The position numbers and the translations under genes are program-made. The notes beneath the pieces were generated by a model that was not told where the DNA came from, did not search any database, and worked only from the letters and a program-made list of their open reading frames with translations. DNA of 64,000 nt from Paenibacillus solani (GTDB taxonomy: Bacteria; Bacillota; Bacilli; Paenibacillales; Paenibacillaceae). Where the stretch lies: the NCBI RefSeq assembly GCF_001277345.1, contig NZ_LIUT01000001.1, forward strand, positions 3,107,045 to 3,171,044. The letters are read 5' to 3'. Below are positions 35,049 through 43,665 of this stretch, piece by piece (within the stretch, counting starts at the first letter, position 1; every line of letters begins with the position of its first letter).

Positions 35049-36161
35049 CTATATATAATGGCTGCGAGTATCCCAAATGAGAGGGTCTAGTGGAGTCGAT
35101 AACGTAAAAGATGTCGTTAACAAGTATCGCTGTCCAGTTTCAGCTGATTGATAGGCACCAAACAGAATTTCATGGACGTGCAGCTGTTGATTCGCAGACT
35201 GAACAGGCTGCTCACCTGTGCGAACGCATCGGACAAAGTGGGCAATGGCACTCTCATTTCGTTGCTCAGAGATCTTATGATGCGGTACAAAGCAGCTTTC
35301 ATTGCCACGCCAATTCACCTGTTCGGCGTTTGGAACAGCTTCTTCCATTGTATGAATGACCAATGGATAGCCGCTGTCATTTAAAACTAGGGTACCTTTT
35401 CTTCCATAGATCAGCGTATTATTTTGCTTAAAGGACATCCCCCATAACGAGCGAATAACCGCTTGTTGCCCACCGGCAAATTGAAGGATAAGAGTTACAT
35501 TATCATCCACGTCACTGTTCACTTGTTTACCATTACCGACAATACGATGGGGAATCAGTGTATTGACTTCTGCCACCACGCTTACAGCGGGACCTAGCAA
35601 TCCTATCAGACGGCTAACGGAATAGGCCAGACAATCCAGAACTGCACCTCCATGCGCAACGGATTTATCATAATACCAGTTATCACGCCACGGGCCTGGG
35701 AGAGAGAGTTGCGCTTCTGCGCCTGTTATCTTTCCAATGTATCGCTCATCAATGAACTCAGATGCAGCTAGATATACTGGATTCAAATCAAAAGGCAAAC
35801 TCATGAAGATTAGCCCCTTCTCCTCTGCTAGTGAAACCATTTGTTTACAATCTGTAAACGAGGTCGCCATAGGCTTCTCGTTCATAACATGCAAACCCCG
35901 CTCCAGTGCAGCAAGGACAGGCTCAGCGTGCATCGAATGAGGTGTGGTAACCACCACCGCGTCAAGTTCCTCGCTGTCCATCATATGTCTGTAATCATCA
36001 TACCATCTGGTAATTCCATATGTTTCTGCCTTCTTCTTCGCATTCTCCAAATGCCTGGAGCAGGTTGCCACAACCTGTACACCTTCAATTATTGAAGCTT
36101 GTTCAAAATAACGATTGCTGACATGACCGCTGCCGATCATGCCCAGCTTGATTATTTTCAT
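35049..36161 (-). CDS. Gfo/Idh/MocA-family oxidoreductase
   Basis: A 370-residue NAD(P)-dependent dehydrogenase of sugars or inositols. The Rossmann motif is LGMIGSGHVSNRY (about 6-18), followed by VVVTTPHSMHAE and the family motif NEKPMATS near residue 95 with its catalytic Lys. The C-terminal alpha/beta domain includes GGAVLDCLAYSVSRL. AGGTGATTCC precedes the ATG. The final 20 residues (from about 350) look unlike the family and may have been replaced by the deletion that left the VOC remnant. Substrate unknown. Confidence 0.87.
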   Translation of the reverse strand: MKIIKLGMIGSGHVSNRYFEQASIIEGVQVVATCSRHLENAKKKAETYGITRWYDDYRHMMDSEELDAVVVTTPHSMHAEPVLAALERGLHVMNEKPMATSFTDCKQMVSLAEEKGLIFMSLPFDLNPVYLAASEFIDERYIGKITGAEAQLSLPGPWRDNWYYDKSVAHGGAVLDCLAYSVSRLIGLLGPAVSVVAEVNTLIPHRIVGNGKQVNSDVDDNVTLILQFAGGQQAVIRSLWGMSFKQNNTLIYGRKGTLVLNDSGYPLVIHTMEEAVPNAEQVNWRGNESCFVPHHKISEQRNESAIAHFVRCVRTGEQPVQSANQQLHVHEILFGAYQSAETGQRYLLTTSFTLSTPLDPLIWDTRSHYI

Positions 36162-36361
36162 GGAATCACCTGTATCTAAGATTTGGACTTACCCGCCTCA
36201 TCATCATAAATCTATAGCCCATACCATAACATCAAAAGCTATATGGCAGTTCATGTACTCCGCGAACAACATGATTATATGGTCAACAAATTAAAATGTT
36301 TCCTTAGATTGCATCTTCTGTATGCTCTAATCGTAGGCGGGTTCACTTCCCCCCCATACCT

Positions 36362-36555
36362 TTATGACCGCAAGCACTCATAAAATGTTTCATTAAACAT
36401 GACCTGATCTTCGCTATAATTCTCCGTATATTTGTTCAGCATCCGAACGCCTACCGCATTGAACTCCGGTATAACTACACAATGTCAGCCGGCAGCTCCG
36501 GAAGCATAGAACCATTTTTCTTGAAAATACCATCCAAAAATCCGGTTCTGATCTT
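36362..36555 (-). pseudogene. Decayed coding sequence of unknown family
   Basis: Minus-strand reading gives KIRTGFLDGIFKKNGSMLPE up to an early TAG, and, in a second frame, VIPEFNAVGVRMLNKYTENY up to TAA. Together they look like one protein end split by a frameshift near 36460-36470. No ribosome binding site and no start. I cannot name the family. The rest of the 36162-36688 gap holds no gene. Confidence 0.5.
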
Positions 36556-36594
36556 GAGTCTCAGCTCTTAAGTGGTTCATCAAAATGACATAAC

Positions 36595-36625
36595 CCGACC
36601 TAGATTGTCTTCATCTTAGGTCGGA
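36595..36625 (-). terminator. Hairpin downstream of the exonuclease-like gene
   Basis: CCGACCTA and TAGGTCGG pair with a small bulge around a short loop, about 65 bases after the stop at 36689; the T-tract is weak. Confidence 0.5.
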
Positions 36626-36688
36626 TCATATGTTGTCAGTTATATTCGTTTATTGGTTATTGATCGATAATCAATGAGGGAGCGTATA

Positions 36689-37036
36689 CTAAGAGGGGAT
36701 TTGAAATCTTTTGACCACTACCTCATCCTTAAAATAAATATATTGCAGATTTCTAGCCTTGAACTCTTCCAATATCCTAATAAAAATACGTCCAATTAAT
36801 ATACTATCGCCTAATGCGTCATGCCGCTTTAAGTCCTGATCATTGATCTGATAATATTTTATTAAAAAATCAGTTGATATGATCCACTCGACTTCAGGAT
36901 GCAGGTACGTGAAGAGTGCCTTAGTATCCAAGCAGCAATTGTTGATGATGGGAAGTCCGAATCTCTTGCACTCATTCCGCAATAGAGGCAGATCAAATTC
37001 ATAGCCTGCTTGCGTCACCAACACGCTATCCCTCAT
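36689..37036 (-). pseudogene. N-terminally truncated DnaQ-like 3-prime-5-prime exonuclease
   Basis: A 115-residue frame carrying only the C-terminal two motifs of the DEDD exonuclease domain: QAGYEFDLPLL (Exo II Asp) and HDALGDSILIGRI (Exo III). Motif Exo I (DxE), normally in the first 20 residues of such proteins, is absent and the frame is closed by a TAG near 37062, beside the end of the racemase gene. The ATG at 37036 has no ribosome binding site. Without Exo I it should be inactive. Confidence 0.7.
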
Positions 37037-37050
37037 AAATTCGATAAAAT

Positions 37051-37824
37051 TTACTCCATTGACCTATATATGCTGAGCGCTTCCTTCATCTTCTCGGTAT
37101 ACTCAGCGGAATGACTCGAATTCAATAACTTCACATGCTGATGTCCCCTTGAGCTGCGAAGATGATGGTCATCTAATACCTGGATGAGTCTGTTCACGGT
37201 CCCTCTACTGCCATCGATAATTCGAATATGTTCCGGCAGCAGATTTGACAAGATTTTCTTATAAAAAGGATAATGCGTGCAGCCCAAGACAATGGTTCCA
37301 TATTCATTCATGTCGAAGGCTTCAAACTTTTTGGTAAAATATGCAGACATGATCTGTACATCAAAATTCAAGTCTTCGCAATATTCCACCAACTCCGGCA
37401 TAGGCAAGGAGTCTACGATATGCTCGCTATCCACCCGTCGAACGAGATCCTTGTACTTTGACTCCTTGAGAGTAAGCGGTGTTGCAAGCACCAAGATTCG
37501 TTTCCCGCTCAAACGACTGATCTCGACGGCGGGCTTTACGGCTGGCTCCATACCGATGACCGGAATCGGATACTTCTTCCTCAGATCAGTAATAGCCAAA
37601 CTTGTAGCCGTATTGCATGCAACCACAACGGCTTTAACTTCTTCCTGCATGATTGTATCCATAGCTTGATGTATGTAGGATTTTACGTCTTCTTTAGCTT
37701 TGGTCCCATATGGAACATGAAGAGTATCCGCAAAGAACAAAAAATCCTCCTGCGGCAGTTCTCTCATCGCTGCTGATAACACTGTTAAACCGCCTAAACC
37801 TGAATCCAAAAAAGCTATTCTCAT
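37051..37824 (-). CDS. murI: Glutamate racemase
   Basis: This enzyme makes D-glutamate for peptidoglycan. The protein is about 257 residues, the normal length. Key motifs are DSGLGGLTVL near the N terminus, the first catalytic Cys in VVACNTATS (about residue 72) and the second in LGCTHYPFYK (about residue 182). The ATG at 37824 follows AGGTGA; a GTG at 37833 is the alternative. Most Bacillales have one such gene near other housekeeping genes, so this may be a second copy, which cannot be told from the window. Confidence 0.9.
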   Translation of the reverse strand: MRIAFLDSGLGGLTVLSAAMRELPQEDFLFFADTLHVPYGTKAKEDVKSYIHQAMDTIMQEEVKAVVVACNTATSLAITDLRKKYPIPVIGMEPAVKPAVEISRLSGKRILVLATPLTLKESKYKDLVRRVDSEHIVDSLPMPELVEYCEDLNFDVQIMSAYFTKKFEAFDMNEYGTIVLGCTHYPFYKKILSNLLPEHIRIIDGSRGTVNRLIQVLDDHHLRSSRGHQHVKLLNSSHSAEYTEKMKEALSIYRSME

Positions 37825-37965
37825 TATGTTCACCTATCGTTGTATGTTTTTCTGTCTGGATCAATTCATTTTAGTGCCTTTCATCATTATACTCCACTGC
37901 TCAAATTCTCGCATTTGCCATCTGACCCAATGAAAAGCATGTATGACAATCTCCCCAAATACAAA

Positions 37966-38004
37966 ACGACCCGGGCTCATACGAATCTGGAGCGGCCGGG
38001 TCGT
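37966..38004 (-). terminator. Terminator of the methyltransferase-TPR gene
   Basis: Minus-strand arms ACGACCCGGCC and GGCCCGGGTCGT-like sequence (ACGACCCGG with CCGGGTCGT) around a long loop, followed by TTTTG. Confidence 0.75.
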
Positions 38005-38071
38005 GTGCGATTTCTATGCAGTTGCGAGAAGATACATAAGCTTCTAACATGCCAAAAAGAAGACTCGTGCT

Positions 38072-39622
38072 TTACTCAAAGCATTTCAGCAATGCTAAGG
38101 CCTCTTCATGATCGGGTTCCAGAACGAGCGCCTGACGTGTATAGTCCAGTGCCTCTGCATCCAGCCCAAGCTCATAGCAGCAAATCGCCAAGCAGTATAA
38201 AACCGTTGGTACCGGCTCGTCTTCATCGATTTCAATGGATTCCTTCAGGAAAAATTTCGCATCCTCGTACATATCCATCTCGAACAGCACTAACCCCGCG
38301 TCCAGCGCCAAATCATAACGCTGCTCCATCACATAATACGATGACCACATCTTGTAGATGCCTGATCGGATATCCAACATTTCTTCGTCATGGGCATCCG
38401 GGAGCAGATTGGAAATGCGCTTCGCGCTCTGGATGAAAAATTCTGCATCATACCCGCCTAATCGCCAAAAGGACAAAATTTGCTGCATGCCCATGCTCTC
38501 AATATTCGGGTCGATCCATTCCTTCAGGCTGAAGAATTCATCCGGCCCGAAACGTTCAATAAATTGATAATAAGCCAGCCGGGTATTCGCATATATCGTG
38601 GGGTCATCCAGCATGAGGATGCAGCCGACGTTGATATTCTTATAATGCTGCGTGGGAAAAGTCGTCTGCGCGCCTCTGTGGTCGAATACATGCTGCATCG
38701 CATGATAATTTGTTGTTAATGAGAAGCTGCCATGAAATATTAATTCCGGCGGCTCCGCAAATTTCCAGTTCTCGATGCGATGATCTCCCTTATCCGCCGT
38801 GAGCAGCATAAATCCTGACGTGGATAACTGATTCAATCGTTCCAGACAGGCCAAACCCACCTCCGGAAACAGGATATGCGAATCCTCCAACTCCTCTTGA
38901 TAATAAGCAATCACGTTTCGATACGGGTAGTTCTCCTCTTCGTATCTTGGTTCCCGGCGATGCTCGTATGTGAGCTTCATTGATTTCAAAAGATCGGCAG
39001 GTTTGAGCTTGGTATGCTGCTCGGGATATTCAACGATAACATCGCTCTCATAAATTTTGCCTTCCCCTACGTAGATCAATTCTTGAGGGATATTATCAAA
39101 AAAATAGTTAGCCACAACCAGCAGCGGCTGCTTAAGATCTCCAGGACGTATCGTCTTCTTCGATACAACCAAATTCAATTCCGAATCATGCACAGCATCG
39201 AATCTGGCAAAATCCAGAAGTCCTTGCTCAATATAAGGCTGCATGGCAGAATGTTGGCTCCATGCGGTTACATTTTTAGTCGGTAAATCGGTCATCACAT
39301 AGCGGAAAGGGGGCAGCGTCATACCTGCATAATCTCTCAACTCGCACAGCTTATGGAGTACATGGAAACCGAATCGGCCGGCTCCTGCTCCCAATTCCAG
39401 AATCGTTACGGTTTCGGTCGTATCGCCTTGATTGGCGCGGTCTCGCAAAAATCCAAATATGATCTCGGCATAAGCTGTGGCAATCATGGGATTGCTTGTA
39501 ATATATTGCGGGACTTGGTCATTATTCCATGCTTTCATTCCCAAATCTTCGTAGTATGTCCTCTGTAAATCCCAAATAGGCGCTTCACTGAAGCGGAATC
39601 GTTGTTCATTAGTTTCTGTCAT
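38072..39622 (-). CDS. NDUFAF7/MidA-like methyltransferase fused to a TPR-type tail
   Basis: A 516-residue cytoplasmic protein. The first part (about 1-300) is a Rossmann methyltransferase with ILELGAGAGRFGFHVL (74-89), VMTDLPTKNV and VVANYFFDNIPQELIYVGEG; the last is similar to the NDUFAF7/MidA group, which methylates arginine in mitochondrial proteins. The C-terminal 200 residues are helical, ending with tetratricopeptide-like repeats (YEDAKFFLKESIEIDEDEP, DAEALDYTRQALVLEPDHEEA). I know no characterised bacterial protein of this build. Ribosome binding site weak (GCAGGG). Substrate unknown; the repeats suggest a protein partner. Confidence 0.7.
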   Translation of the reverse strand: MTETNEQRFRFSEAPIWDLQRTYYEDLGMKAWNNDQVPQYITSNPMIATAYAEIIFGFLRDRANQGDTTETVTILELGAGAGRFGFHVLHKLCELRDYAGMTLPPFRYVMTDLPTKNVTAWSQHSAMQPYIEQGLLDFARFDAVHDSELNLVVSKKTIRPGDLKQPLLVVANYFFDNIPQELIYVGEGKIYESDVIVEYPEQHTKLKPADLLKSMKLTYEHRREPRYEEENYPYRNVIAYYQEELEDSHILFPEVGLACLERLNQLSTSGFMLLTADKGDHRIENWKFAEPPELIFHGSFSLTTNYHAMQHVFDHRGAQTTFPTQHYKNINVGCILMLDDPTIYANTRLAYYQFIERFGPDEFFSLKEWIDPNIESMGMQQILSFWRLGGYDAEFFIQSAKRISNLLPDAHDEEMLDIRSGIYKMWSSYYVMEQRYDLALDAGLVLFEMDMYEDAKFFLKESIEIDEDEPVPTVLYCLAICCYELGLDAEALDYTRQALVLEPDHEEALALLKCFE

Positions 39623-39861
39623 TCGAATTAACCCTGCTCTCTATGTATCATTAATTCCACGCTTGGTTATACACTGGTCAACCTGTGGGGCTATATTAAA
39701 TCGTACCACATAAGTCGCATCTTCCCAAACCATCACAGGAAGAATTTCGGCGTATCGGCTTCAGTAGATTCATGAAACGAGCTTCTTCGACATTTAGACA
39801 CTTAGGCACCTTTCCATCCTCTTCCTAATATAGTGTAAAAGAACAGAAGGGCGGGATGTGC

Positions 39862-40668
39862 ATGGGTACGAGCATGGAACAAGAACAATGGGCCATTTTT
39901 CTGGCTGCAATCTGCGGACAGACCTATACGCAGTTCACCAATACGGACGGCTCCTTCGTCCTTCCACTGAATTATTCACTTTACGACACCATTGAAGCTA
40001 ACTCCTTAATCAGCGTGACCGAACGCTTTGGATTTATTCTGGAATCACAGGACAACATTATTATCGCCTTTCGAGGCACGAGTTCAACGACGAACTGGAT
40101 CTCGGATGCCATCGCCTCCCAAAAAAACTTCAAATATATAAAGGAGTCTACTCTCACGCACCGTGGCTTCACTAACATCTACGCCTCCGCTCGAGGACAG
40201 ATCATATCGGCGCTTAACAGGCTGGCTGCACACAAGACATTATTCATTACTGGCCACAGTCTTGGAGGAGCACTCGCAACCTTATGTGCGGTCGATGTCG
40301 CCGCCAATACCGAAAATCGCCTGCCCTATGTGTTCACTTATGGGGCTCCACGCGTGGGGGATCCTGATTTTGCCAAGGCTTTCACCAAATATGTTCGCAG
40401 CAGCTGCCGCATCGCCAACTTGTTTGATGTTGTAACTCACGCTCCGCCTCATATATACAAGATGCCAAAAAGAGAGAAAACGTACTATTATAGTCATGTT
40501 CATACCCGCTGGCCGTTGAACTTTCAAAATGGCTCGGTAAGCAGCAATCATGTGATTGGTAGTTATTATGCTGAGCTTGCCCAGCTGCAGCCACAATTTG
40601 CTGAACAACTATGTTCCACGAACCCTGGATTCTGCCCCATTACAGAATCACCGATAGAGACCGTGTAA
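39862..40668 (+). CDS. Lipase class 3 family protein
   Basis: A triacylglycerol-lipase-like alpha/beta hydrolase of about 268 residues. The nucleophile motif is FITGHSLGGALAT with catalytic Ser near residue 134; TYGAPRVGDPDFAKA follows, with the Asp in LFDVVTHAPP and His likely in SSNHVIGSYY. The oxyanion stretch IIIAFRGTSSTTNW is typical. No signal peptide, so it is cytoplasmic or exported by another route. The ATG at 39862 follows AAGGGCGGG; the ATG at 39856 is the alternative. It stands alone on the plus strand. Confidence 0.88.
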   Translation: MGTSMEQEQWAIFLAAICGQTYTQFTNTDGSFVLPLNYSLYDTIEANSLISVTERFGFILESQDNIIIAFRGTSSTTNWISDAIASQKNFKYIKESTLTHRGFTNIYASARGQIISALNRLAAHKTLFITGHSLGGALATLCAVDVAANTENRLPYVFTYGAPRVGDPDFAKAFTKYVRSSCRIANLFDVVTHAPPHIYKMPKREKTYYYSHVHTRWPLNFQNGSVSSNHVIGSYYAELAQLQPQFAEQLCSTNPGFCPITESPIETV

Positions 40669-40712
40669 CTGGAATAAGTCGGCTGACAATGGAACTATGT
40701 ATGGCAATGCTT

Positions 40713-40748
40713 AAGAAGCGGAATTCCCTTCAGGGGAATCCGCTTCTT
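40713..40748. terminator. Bidirectional terminator
   Basis: AAGAAGCGGAATTCCC pairs with GGGGAATCCGCTTCTT around a TTCA loop. It lies between the lipase gene and the convergent deacetylase-like gene. Confidence 0.85.
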
Positions 40749-40775
40749 CAATCTCTTTGCAGCGTGATGTATATA

Positions 40776-41612
40776 TTACTTCTGAATATCCGTCAGCATC
40801 GGGAATAGAACCTTCATTTCCGCTTCATCCGGTCTTCTGCTATAATTGGCAATTTCAAAAGGCTCTGCATATTTTACGCTAGCCGCAGCATCCTGCCCAT
40901 AATACTTTGAGAGCGCAGGGCCCATTTCATCCGACACACTGAGGAAGCGATTCCAATACTTCAAAATAAAGTTCCGCTTCTCCTTCCACGTATTCGAAAC
41001 GGCATTCAAGAAACCGCCCTGCCATGGGGCAAATTCGTAGAATTGGGAAGCATGGGCGTCACAGGCCAGCAGCTTTTTCTCAATGACCTCTCCTGCATCA
41101 ATCACAATATCGGGTTTATATGACGCTCGTGCTGCATAGTCCGGCATCAGCAAGAAAATGGGAGACTTCCTTAGAGACGGAACTTCAGGCACAGCATTTG
41201 GCACATTCGCTACAAAATCGGCCGTGTCACGCACGATCTTTCCCACACTGCGGTTATCCGCATGACCGGGTCCATCCGCATGGAACGTGATAACAATATC
41301 CGCCTCCCAGCCGCGAATTTGGCGGATGACTTCCTTGCGTATCTCGATTGATGGCATCAATTCCCCGTCGGGAATGGGCAGAACGACATATTCAAGAACC
41401 CCAAGACGTCTAGCCGCTTCTTGAGCTTCTTGTTTACGCCGATCGACGAGCTGTTGCCCGCTCATTTCATAATGACCACAGCATCCATCGGTTAATGTCA
41501 GGAATTTTACCCGATGCCCCCGCTCTGCATAGGCAGCCGAAATGGCTCCCGCGTAGATTTCGGGTTCATCCGGATGCGCTGCTATGACGATCACATTGAG
41601 AATATTGGACAT
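40776..41612 (-). CDS. PIG-L (LmbE)-family deacetylase-like protein with altered metal ligands
   Basis: A protein of about 278 residues of the family that includes MshB and BshB, zinc enzymes that deacetylate amino sugars. The family motif AHPDD is AHPDE here, and the second motif, normally HPDH, reads HADN. So of the usual ligands the second Asp is Glu and the last His is Asn. The rest (VKFLTLTDG, DGPGH, SPIFLLMPDYAARASYKPD) fits the family. The ATG at 41612 follows AGAGGAGAAAC. It might be a variant with another metal or a non-catalytic role. A BstA-like gene lies at 13254, so a bacillithiol link is possible but weak. Confidence 0.75.
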   Translation of the reverse strand: MSNILNVIVIAAHPDEPEIYAGAISAAYAERGHRVKFLTLTDGCCGHYEMSGQQLVDRRKQEAQEAARRLGVLEYVVLPIPDGELMPSIEIRKEVIRQIRGWEADIVITFHADGPGHADNRSVGKIVRDTADFVANVPNAVPEVPSLRKSPIFLLMPDYAARASYKPDIVIDAGEVIEKKLLACDAHASQFYEFAPWQGGFLNAVSNTWKEKRNFILKYWNRFLSVSDEMGPALSKYYGQDAAASVKYAEPFEIANYSRRPDEAEMKVLFPMLTDIQK

Positions 41613-41651
41613 ATTATAGTTTCTCCTCTCTGGCCGCACTCATAGGGTGAC

Positions 41652-41816
41652 TCACATATCTTCTTGAACGATCATCAGGATATTGCCATCCGGATCTTGG
41701 ATCGTAACAAACGAAATATCCGGGAATCGTTCCAAATCACTTTCTGAATGGATGTTGGAGTATTCGACGTCATAATTAAATCCCTCCGCATGAGTTTTAT
41801 TTTTAATGGATCGGGT
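41652..41816 (-). pseudogene. C-terminal remnant of a VOC-family protein
   Basis: A 54-codon open frame without a start encodes VEYSNIHSESDLERFPDISF and then VTIQDPDGNILMIVQED, the typical end of glyoxalase/bleomycin-resistance-fold proteins. An in-frame TAG precedes it. It overlaps the short coupled frame at 41803 by 14 bases, so a frameshift or deletion is likely. Confidence 0.6.
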
Positions 41817-41895
41817 CTATAAATCTTTCTTCTCTCATCGAGGATATTCCTTCTTGTTCAATTCTTAAACCCTCCGACCATTCGTGTGGTTTCAT
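41803..41895 (-). CDS. Possible 30-residue frame coupled to the lipoprotein gene
   Basis: Its ATG overlaps the TGA of the lipoprotein gene and GAGG lies seven bases upstream. It encodes a charged peptide (MKPHEWSEGLRIEQEG) and ends at a TAA that lies inside the VOC remnant. It may be the former N-terminal part of a larger gene. No family recognised. Confidence 0.3.
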   Translation of the reverse strand: MKPHEWSEGLRIEQEGISSMREERFIDPIH

Positions 41896-42404
41896 AACAA
41901 AACCTCATATGAATCTATTAGGTCGTGTGTTGCGGGTGTCGGTTCTTTCTTGGAACCCTTCTTCACGATGGATACATATAAATCCAATTCTTTAATATAG
42001 GTTGGTATATTAGCTTGTTTCTCTTTGAAGGTTGAAATACTGTACTGATCACCATCCAATGTCTTAAAATCCCATGTCACGCCAGAGGTGTTCTCGATGT
42101 CGAACGTGGGTGACAGCTTCACCGCTGAGAAACCCTTTTCTGTTTCAATCCATTCCCCTACATAATAAGCACGCGTTTTATACTCAGCCAGAAGGATTCC
42201 TATATGATCATCTACATTCAATTGCACAAGTGTACCTGTGATGTTCTCTCTTTCAATAAATCTATCTAATGCTGCTTGCTTGGTTTGATCGTGTTCCATT
42301 GAATCAGGGGCAGGAGCACATCCAGATAATACACATAACAACACACCGATTAAGAGTAATATGCGAACGATCCCTTCCACCTCCTTAAGGTAAAGTCGAC
42401 TCAT
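41892..42404 (-). CDS. Hypothetical lipoprotein
   Basis: A lipoprotein with a hydrophobic segment VRILLLIGVLLCVLSGC and lipobox at the Cys, then a domain of about 140 residues rich in beta structure. The annotated ATG at 42404 gives an N terminus of about 13 polar residues, which is unusual for a lipoprotein. A better-placed ribosome binding site AAGGAGG lies about nine bases before an in-frame ATC codon directly at the hydrophobic segment. The true start is uncertain. Function unknown. Confidence 0.65.
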   Translation of the reverse strand: MSRLYLKEVEGIVRILLLIGVLLCVLSGCAPAPDSMEHDQTKQAALDRFIERENITGTLVQLNVDDHIGILLAEYKTRAYYVGEWIETEKGFSAVKLSPTFDIENTSGVTWDFKTLDGDQYSISTFKEKQANIPTYIKELDLYVSIVKKGSKKEPTPATHDLIDSYEVLL

Positions 42405-42416
42405 CCGAGCTCTTCA

Positions 42417-42809
42417 TCATGCATCTCTCAATTCTCTCAGTCTTAACAGAATGCTGGCTATATGCCCTTTCCTGCACACTTCGATGAATAAACCTTCATT
42501 GAACCGATCCCCGCGAATATAGCTGGTCATTAATTTGCGGAGGGTGTCCAGATCGGCATTCATGATGCTGCTCGCAATAGGATGGTCTAGGTCCTTATAA
42601 ACCTCATGCTGAGCTAACCATTCATGCCAATTAAATACCTGTAAGAAACCGACATCATCTAAGGTTGTGCAGAAGTTTCTGACTTCTTGACTTTGACACA
42701 TGTAGCCGTTCGCTTCATAACCAAATACCGAATCAAGATCTTGGAAATAATCGAGGTATGAGAGTAATCGATCCATATCTGTCATGCTTAAGTTTGAGTC
42801 ATACGTCAT
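42417..42809 (-). CDS. DUF6508-like protein
   Basis: A 130-residue cytoplasmic protein. Stretches such as VGFLQVFNWHEWLAQHEVY and IRGDRFNEGLFIEV resemble the DUF6508 family as I recall it, which has no known function. AAAGAGGTGATTG precedes the ATG. It lies 12 bases upstream of the lipoprotein gene. Confidence 0.65.
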   Translation of the reverse strand: MTYDSNLSMTDMDRLLSYLDYFQDLDSVFGYEANGYMCQSQEVRNFCTTLDDVGFLQVFNWHEWLAQHEVYKDLDHPIASSIMNADLDTLRKLMTSYIRGDRFNEGLFIEVCRKGHIASILLRLRELRDA

Positions 42810-42836
42810 ACAATCACCTCTTTTGCGTCTATATCA

Positions 42837-43601
42837 CTAATCCATCAAAGACTTCTTAGCCTCATATGTAATCATTTGATCTGCTGTTGCAGGTGTATTC
42901 ATCCATTTGTAATCTGCCGACTTGGTAATCTCTTCAAACCCCTGCTGCTCCAGCATAAGTTCAAATTCATAATTTCCATACCAGCTGAGAGGAAAACGCT
43001 GCAGCTCGGTTTGTAACAGCTGGCCTTCCATCCACTTTTCATATCTCAAAATCGAAACCATCCGCTGTTCAAGCAGATTACATTCCGTACGTCTCTCTTC
43101 GAGAATGATGACCTCATTATTCGGCGTATCCCAACTTCTGGTAGTGGCATGATTCGCTTCAAAATTAGTAGGGATAAACAAATCCAGTATTAATCGGCCA
43201 CCGGGCTTCAGGTAAGAATAAAAATGCCTCAATGCAGCGTTTGCCTGCTCCCGCCCCTCCACTAATTGGAATGATCCCGCAGGAATAATAATGGCCTCGT
43301 ATAGATCGGTCAATGAGAAGTTATGCATCTCATCTTCAACGAGCTTGGCCGCAAGGCCCAATCCTTCCAAATGTTTTTTGCAAGAATCCAGCATGGCAGC
43401 GGAATTATCCACGCCATCAATATCGATGCCCGCCTGCAGCAGCGGGATTAGCACTCTGCCCGACCCACAGCCCACTTCCAGCACTTTCCCTTTCACGTCT
43501 TTCAGGCGCTCCTTATAATACTCCACGTCTCCAAATGAGAATCCTAGTGGCTTACTCAGATCATATACTTCCGTACATAGCTCTCCGTACAAACTATACA
43601 T
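42837..43601 (-). CDS. Class I SAM-dependent methyltransferase
   Basis: A 254-residue protein with motif I VLEVGCGSGRVLIPLL, acidic strand-2 end IDGVDNSAAML, and LKPGGRLILDLFIP, the common pattern for small-molecule methyltransferases. GAGGTCAACGCG precedes the ATG. Substrate unknown. Confidence 0.87.
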   Translation of the reverse strand: MYSLYGELCTEVYDLSKPLGFSFGDVEYYKERLKDVKGKVLEVGCGSGRVLIPLLQAGIDIDGVDNSAAMLDSCKKHLEGLGLAAKLVEDEMHNFSLTDLYEAIIIPAGSFQLVEGREQANAALRHFYSYLKPGGRLILDLFIPTNFEANHATTRSWDTPNNEVIILEERRTECNLLEQRMVSILRYEKWMEGQLLQTELQRFPLSWYGNYEFELMLEQQGFEEITKSADYKWMNTPATADQMITYEAKKSLMD

Positions 43602-43665
43602 CGCGTTGACCTCACTTTTTTAAAAATATATTTTATTTCGTATCGAGCCGGCTGACATGATCACA

